A DNA stretch of 64,000 nucleotides. Source: Sphingopyxis jiangsuensis (GTDB taxonomy: Bacteria; Pseudomonadota; Alphaproteobacteria; Sphingomonadales; Sphingomonadaceae). The notes beneath the pieces are model-generated. The model worked only from the letters and a program-made list of their open reading frames with translations, ran no database searches and had not been told where the DNA came from. Position numbers and translations under genes: made by a program. This document shows positions 60,827-64,000 of this stretch, piece after piece (the first letter of the stretch is position 1; each line of letters begins with the position of its first letter). The stretch spans positions 868,001-932,000 of the forward strand of contig NZ_JAERPO010000001.1 in the NCBI RefSeq assembly GCF_016734905.1, written 5' to 3'.

Positions 60827-62134
60827 TCATCCCCCCCCCAGCGCCTGCACCGCAGCGCGGAAGCTGTCGCCGCGCGCCTCATAGTCCTTGAACTGGTCGA
60901 ACGAGGCGCAGGCGGGCGACAACAGCACGACATCGCCCTCGCCGACGGCCTCGGCCGCACGCGCGACTGCGGTCGCCAGATCGCCCGCGCACTCGACCGG
61001 GATGGCGTCGCCGATCTCCGCCGCGAAACTCTCCATCGCCTCGCCGATCAGATAGGCGCGCTTGACGTGACCGAACCAGGGGCGGCACGCTTCCAGTCCG
61101 TCGCCCTTTGCCTGCCCTCCCGCGATCCAGTGCAAACGCTGGTCCGGCGCCGGCGGGAATGCCGCCAGCGCCGGTGCAGCGGAAGCCGCATTGGTCGCCT
61201 TGCTGTCATTATACCAGCGGGCACCACGGGCTTCGCCGACCAATTCCATCCGGTGCGGGAGCGACTTGTAGGTCGCGAGCCCGCGCTCGATCTGCTCGTC
61301 GTTCAGGCCAAGGACGCGGCACACGGCGATCGCGCAGACGGCGTTCTGCGCATTGTGCGGCCCCTGGAGCGCCGGCCAGCGCGCCTGGTCGGCAGGGTCG
61401 ATGTCCTTTGCCGAAACGCGGTGGAGGCGGTGGTTGATATGGCTCGCGACCGCTTTCGACGGGCCGTCGTCGGTCGCCACGATCGCCACCTGGTCGCGAT
61501 GCTGGAGGCCGAAGAGCCGCGCCTTGGACGCGACATAGCCTTCGAAGCCGTCGTAGCGGTCGAGGTGATCGGGCGAGATATTGGTGAGCACCGCGACGTC
61601 GCAGGAAAGTTTGTGCGTCAGATCGATCTGGTAACTCGACAGTTCGAGCACATAGACGCCCCCGTCGGGAAGCGGATCGCGCGCGAGGATGGGCAGGCCG
61701 ATGTTCCCGCCCATCAGCACGGAGCGCCCCGCGCTTTCGAGCATATGCGTGACAAGCGCGGTCACCGTCGACTTGCCGTTGGTGCCGGTGATGCCGACGA
61801 CCTTGTGTGGCGGCAGGTCGGGCCGCGCTTCGGCAAACAGCTCGACGTCGCCGATGACCGGAACATGCGCCTCGCGTGCGTGCGCGGCGATCGGGTGGCG
61901 ATTGAGCGGGACGCCGGGCGAGACGACGACGCCCGAAAAGCCGATCAGGTCGATGGTCAATGGATCGCCGATATCGGCGCCGAGCGCCATCGCCTCGTCG
62001 CGCGCTTCTTCGCGCTCGTCCCACGCGGTGACGCCCGCGCCGCTCGCGATCAGCGCTTCGACGGTCGCGAGACCCGAGCGCGCCAGTCCCAACACCGCAA
62101 AGCGGTGACCGGCAAAGGCCCGCGAGGTGATCAC
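60827..62134 (-). CDS. murD: UDP-N-acetylmuramoylalanine--D-glutamate ligase
   Basis: A 435-residue Mur ligase adding D-Glu. [20 protein letters not shown] at the N-terminus, [20 protein letters not shown] as the P-loop, and [20 protein letters not shown] in the catalytic domain. The GTG start at 62134 overlaps the mraY stop (GTGA). The open frame continues far upstream over mraY, but that extension is a shadow. Confidence 0.96.
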   Translation of the reverse strand: MITSRAFAGHRFAVLGLARSGLATVEALIASGAGVTAWDEREEARDEAMALGADIGDPLTIDLIGFSGVVVSPGVPLNRHPIAAHAREAHVPVIGDVELFAEARPDLPPHKVVGITGTNGKSTVTALVTHMLESAGRSVLMGGNIGLPILARDPLPDGGVYVLELSSYQIDLTHKLSCDVAVLTNISPDHLDRYDGFEGYVASKARLFGLQHRDQVAIVATDDGPSKAVASHINHRLHRVSAKDIDPADQARWPALQGPHNAQNAVCAIAVCRVLGLNDEQIERGLATYKSLPHRMELVGEARGARWYNDSKATNAASAAPALAAFPPAPDQRLHWIAGGQAKGDGLEACRPWFGHVKRAYLIGEAMESFAAEIGDAIPVECAGDLATAVARAAEAVGEGDVVLLSPACASFDQFKDYEARGDSFRAAVQALGGG

Positions 62135-63201
62135 CGCAGTTTCAAGGTCGCAAGCCCTGCCAGCGCGAGGACGATCGAGACGATCCAGAAACGGATGACG
62201 ACCGTCGACTCGGGCCAGCCGAGCTGCTCGAAATGATGGTGGATGGGGGCCATGCGGAACACCCGCTTGCCCGTCCTTTTGTACCAGAAGACCTGGATGA
62301 TGACCGACAGCGCCTCGACGACGAACAATCCGCCAACGAGAACCAGCACCAGTTCGTGTTGCGCGGTTACCGCCATTGTCGCCAGCGCGCCGCCGAGCGC
62401 GAGGCTGCCGGTGTCGCCCATGAACACCGCCGCGGGCGGCGCGTTGAACCATAGAAAGGCCAGACATGCCCCGATGATCGCCGCCGCGAATATGGCAAGC
62501 TCGCCCGCGCCCGGGACATGCGGGATGCCAAGGTAGCCCGCGAATTTCACATTGCCCGACAGATAGACGATGACGAGGAAGGTCAGCGCCGCGATCATGA
62601 CGGGGAAGGTCGCGAGTCCGTCGAGCCCGTCGGTCAGGTTCACCGCATTGCCGAAACCGACAATGAGCACCATCGCAAAGACATAATAGAGCGGCCCCAG
62701 CGGGATCACGACATCGTTGAAAAACGGCAGATAAAGATCGGTCCCTGTGCGCGATACGATCAGCAGCACAGCGATTCCGGCGATAACAAATTCGACCAGC
62801 AAGCGCACCCGCCCCGGAATCCCGCGATGGCTCGCCTTGGTGACCTTGTCGAGATCGTCGAGGAAGCCGACGACCGCGAACCCCGCGGTCACGAACAGAC
62901 ACGCCCAGACGAAGCGGTTGGACAGGTCCATCCACAGCAGTGCCGACACGATCAGCGACACCAGGATCATCAGCCCGCCCATCGTGGGCGTACCTTTTTT
63001 CGACAAATGGCTCTGCGGCCCGTCGTCGCGGATCGGCTGTCCCTTGCCCTGCCGCGCGCGCAGCATCAGGATGAAGCGCGGACCGATCCACAGCCCGAGG
63101 ATCAGCGCGGTCGCCACGGCGGCGCCCGAGCGAAAACTCAGATAGCGGATGAGATTGAGCGCCCCCGGAAAGCCAAGCCATTCCGCCAGCCAATAAAGCA
63201 T
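62131..63201 (-). CDS. mraY: Phospho-MurNAc-pentapeptide translocase MraY
   Basis: A 356-residue polytopic membrane enzyme attaching phospho-MurNAc-pentapeptide to undecaprenyl phosphate to make lipid I. Ten membrane segments, with the Mg-binding [17 protein letters not shown], the earlier [13 protein letters not shown] and the late [13 protein letters not shown] loop. The ATG at 63201 shares a base with the murF stop. Confidence 0.97.
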   Translation of the reverse strand: MLYWLAEWLGFPGALNLIRYLSFRSGAAVATALILGLWIGPRFILMLRARQGKGQPIRDDGPQSHLSKKGTPTMGGLMILVSLIVSALLWMDLSNRFVWACLFVTAGFAVVGFLDDLDKVTKASHRGIPGRVRLLVEFVIAGIAVLLIVSRTGTDLYLPFFNDVVIPLGPLYYVFAMVLIVGFGNAVNLTDGLDGLATFPVMIAALTFLVIVYLSGNVKFAGYLGIPHVPGAGELAIFAAAIIGACLAFLWFNAPPAAVFMGDTGSLALGGALATMAVTAQHELVLVLVGGLFVVEALSVIIQVFWYKRTGKRVFRMAPIHHHFEQLGWPESTVVIRFWIVSIVLALAGLATLKLR

Positions 63202-64000
63202 CAAATATCCCCGTCCGTCAGCGCTGCCACGACATGCGACAGTCCGACGCTGTTCGATCCCTTGACCAGCACGGCGTCGCCGGGCCTGATCAGGTCGCCA
63301 AGCCGCGCGACCGCGTCCTGGTGCGCGGCCACATGCGCGAAATCCATCTGCCCCTCAAGCGCTTTGGCGAGCGGCGCCATTTCCGGCCCGACAAGCAGGG
63401 CGAACTGCACTCCCGCAGCGACGAGCGGAGCGGCGAGCGCCGCATGATAGGCGTCGCTCCCCTCACCCAGCTCGCGCATCGCGCCGAGAATCGCGACGCG
63501 GCGCTCGGCAGATTCGTTTGCAAGCCCGCCGATGGTCGCAGCCATCGACGCGGGGTTGGCGTTATAGCTTTCGTCGATGACGAGGATATGCCCGCCCGGC
63601 ACCGCGACCCGATGGCGCGCGCCGCGTCCGGCGAGTCCGGCCATTTCGGCGAAAGCCAGCCCCGCGGCGGGCAGGTCGCCGCCCACGGCCTTGACCGCGG
63701 CGAGCACCGCCAGCGCGTTCGATACCCAATGCTCGCCCGCCTGCGCGATGGTGAAGCAGAGTAGCGCGTCCTGCACCTGTGCCGTGACGAGCGACCCGCC
63801 GTTACCGTCGGGCAGCCAGTCGACCGCGCGCACATCGGCCTCCTTGCCAAGGCCAAAGCTCACGACATGCGCGGCGTGACGCTCGGCCTTCGCACGCAGC
63901 CGCGCGTAATGCGGGCTGTCAAAGGGGATGATGGCGGTGCCGCCGGGTTCGAGCCCCTCGAAAATCTCGCTCTTCGCGTCGGCGATGGCTTCTTCGCTGC
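63201..64000 (-). CDS. murF: UDP-MurNAc-tripeptide--D-Ala-D-Ala ligase, C-terminal part
   Basis: About 265 C-terminal residues of MurF, which adds D-Ala-D-Ala to the UDP-MurNAc-tripeptide; the N-terminal part lies beyond the window. The frame is open to the edge. [20 protein letters not shown] is the signature of the MurF catalytic/C-terminal domain, and the C-terminal domain has [20 protein letters not shown] and [17 protein letters not shown]. An apparent internal start near 63863 is not real: the frame continues upstream with typical MurF sequence ([17 protein letters not shown]). Confidence 0.96.
   Translation of the reverse strand, partial: SEEAIADAKSEIFEGLEPGGTAIIPFDSPHYARLRAKAERHAAHVVSFGLGKEADVRAVDWLPDGNGGSLVTAQVQDALLCFTIAQAGEHWVSNALAVLAAVKAVGGDLPAAGLAFAEMAGLAGRGARHRVAVPGGHILVIDESYNANPASMAATIGGLANESAERRVAILGAMRELGEGSDAYHAALAAPLVAAGVQFALLVGPEMAPLAKALEGQMDFAHVAAHQDAVARLGDLIRPGDAVLVKGSNSVGLSHVVAALTDGDI

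Noticed and set aside
60827..63193. A 788-codon frame suggesting a large protein ending in MurD
   Set aside because: Its first part is mraY read in the wrong frame; the real murD starts at the GTG at 62134 overlapping the mraY stop.

Overview
This GC-rich window carries about 63 protein-coding genes and looks like ordinary chromosome of an alphaproteobacterium of the order Sphingomonadales, probably Sphingopyxis or a close relative. That placement is inferred from protein style, base composition and gene content (split gcvPA/gcvPB, MASE1 diguanylate cyclase, ABA4-like DUF4281 protein, GC-rich intergenic repeats), not from a database search. I see no prophage, insertion sequence, CRISPR array, rRNA or tRNA.

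Layout. 0-16 kb is a mosaic of short housekeeping and accessory units: a retropepsin-like protease, a YgfZ-like protein, pyrC, rarD, small envelope proteins, a pair of Cys-rich secreted polypeptides, thiS-thiG, aroQ-accB-accC, two tail-to-tail L,D-transpeptidases, arsC and recF, then a small membrane protein plus pspC behind a strong sigma-54 promoter match. 16-25 kb is rpoB-rpoC (minus strand). 25-33.6 kb is an accessory block lying between rpoB and its usual partners rplJ-rplL: a MASE1-PAS-GGDEF cyclase, a TetR regulator divergent from a carotenoid oxygenase, and a divergent trio (MobA-like nucleotidyltransferase, D-Ala-D-Ala-ligase-like ATP-grasp, uncharacterised PLP enzyme). rplJ-rplL follow at 33.7-34.7 kb with a long structured leader.

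35-51 kb holds an outer-membrane-barrel plus GT2 glycosyltransferase pair, an APC permease, an acyl-CoA ligase, a DUF4281-DUF938 pair, and the glycine cleavage operon gcvT-gcvH-(glycosyltransferase-like gene)-gcvPA-gcvPB. That operon is preceded by a tandem glycine riboswitch and a 19-codon leader ORF whose stop overlaps the gcvT start. Next come an NAD(P)-binding protein, a dGTPase-like HD hydrolase and a TPR/SPOR protein.

51-64 kb is the division and cell wall (dcw) cluster in canonical order: murF (cut by the window edge), mraY, murD, ftsW, murG, murC, murB, ddlB, ftsQ, ftsA, ftsZ. Most genes overlap by 1-4 nt or nearly abut, so translation is probably coupled. The cluster makes UDP-MurNAc-pentapeptide and lipid II and assembles the division ring; the two L,D-transpeptidases and the SPOR protein act on the same peptidoglycan.

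The items most worth a second look are: the unassigned ATP-grasp/nucleotidyltransferase/PLP trio; the tiny triple-CC secreted peptide with its own terminator; the sigma-54 promoter of the pspC unit; the leader ORF between the glycine riboswitch and gcvT; GC-rich hairpins that carry the Shine-Dalgarno of several genes; a ThiS protein with an extra C-terminal Cys; and terminator-like structure in the rpoB leader.
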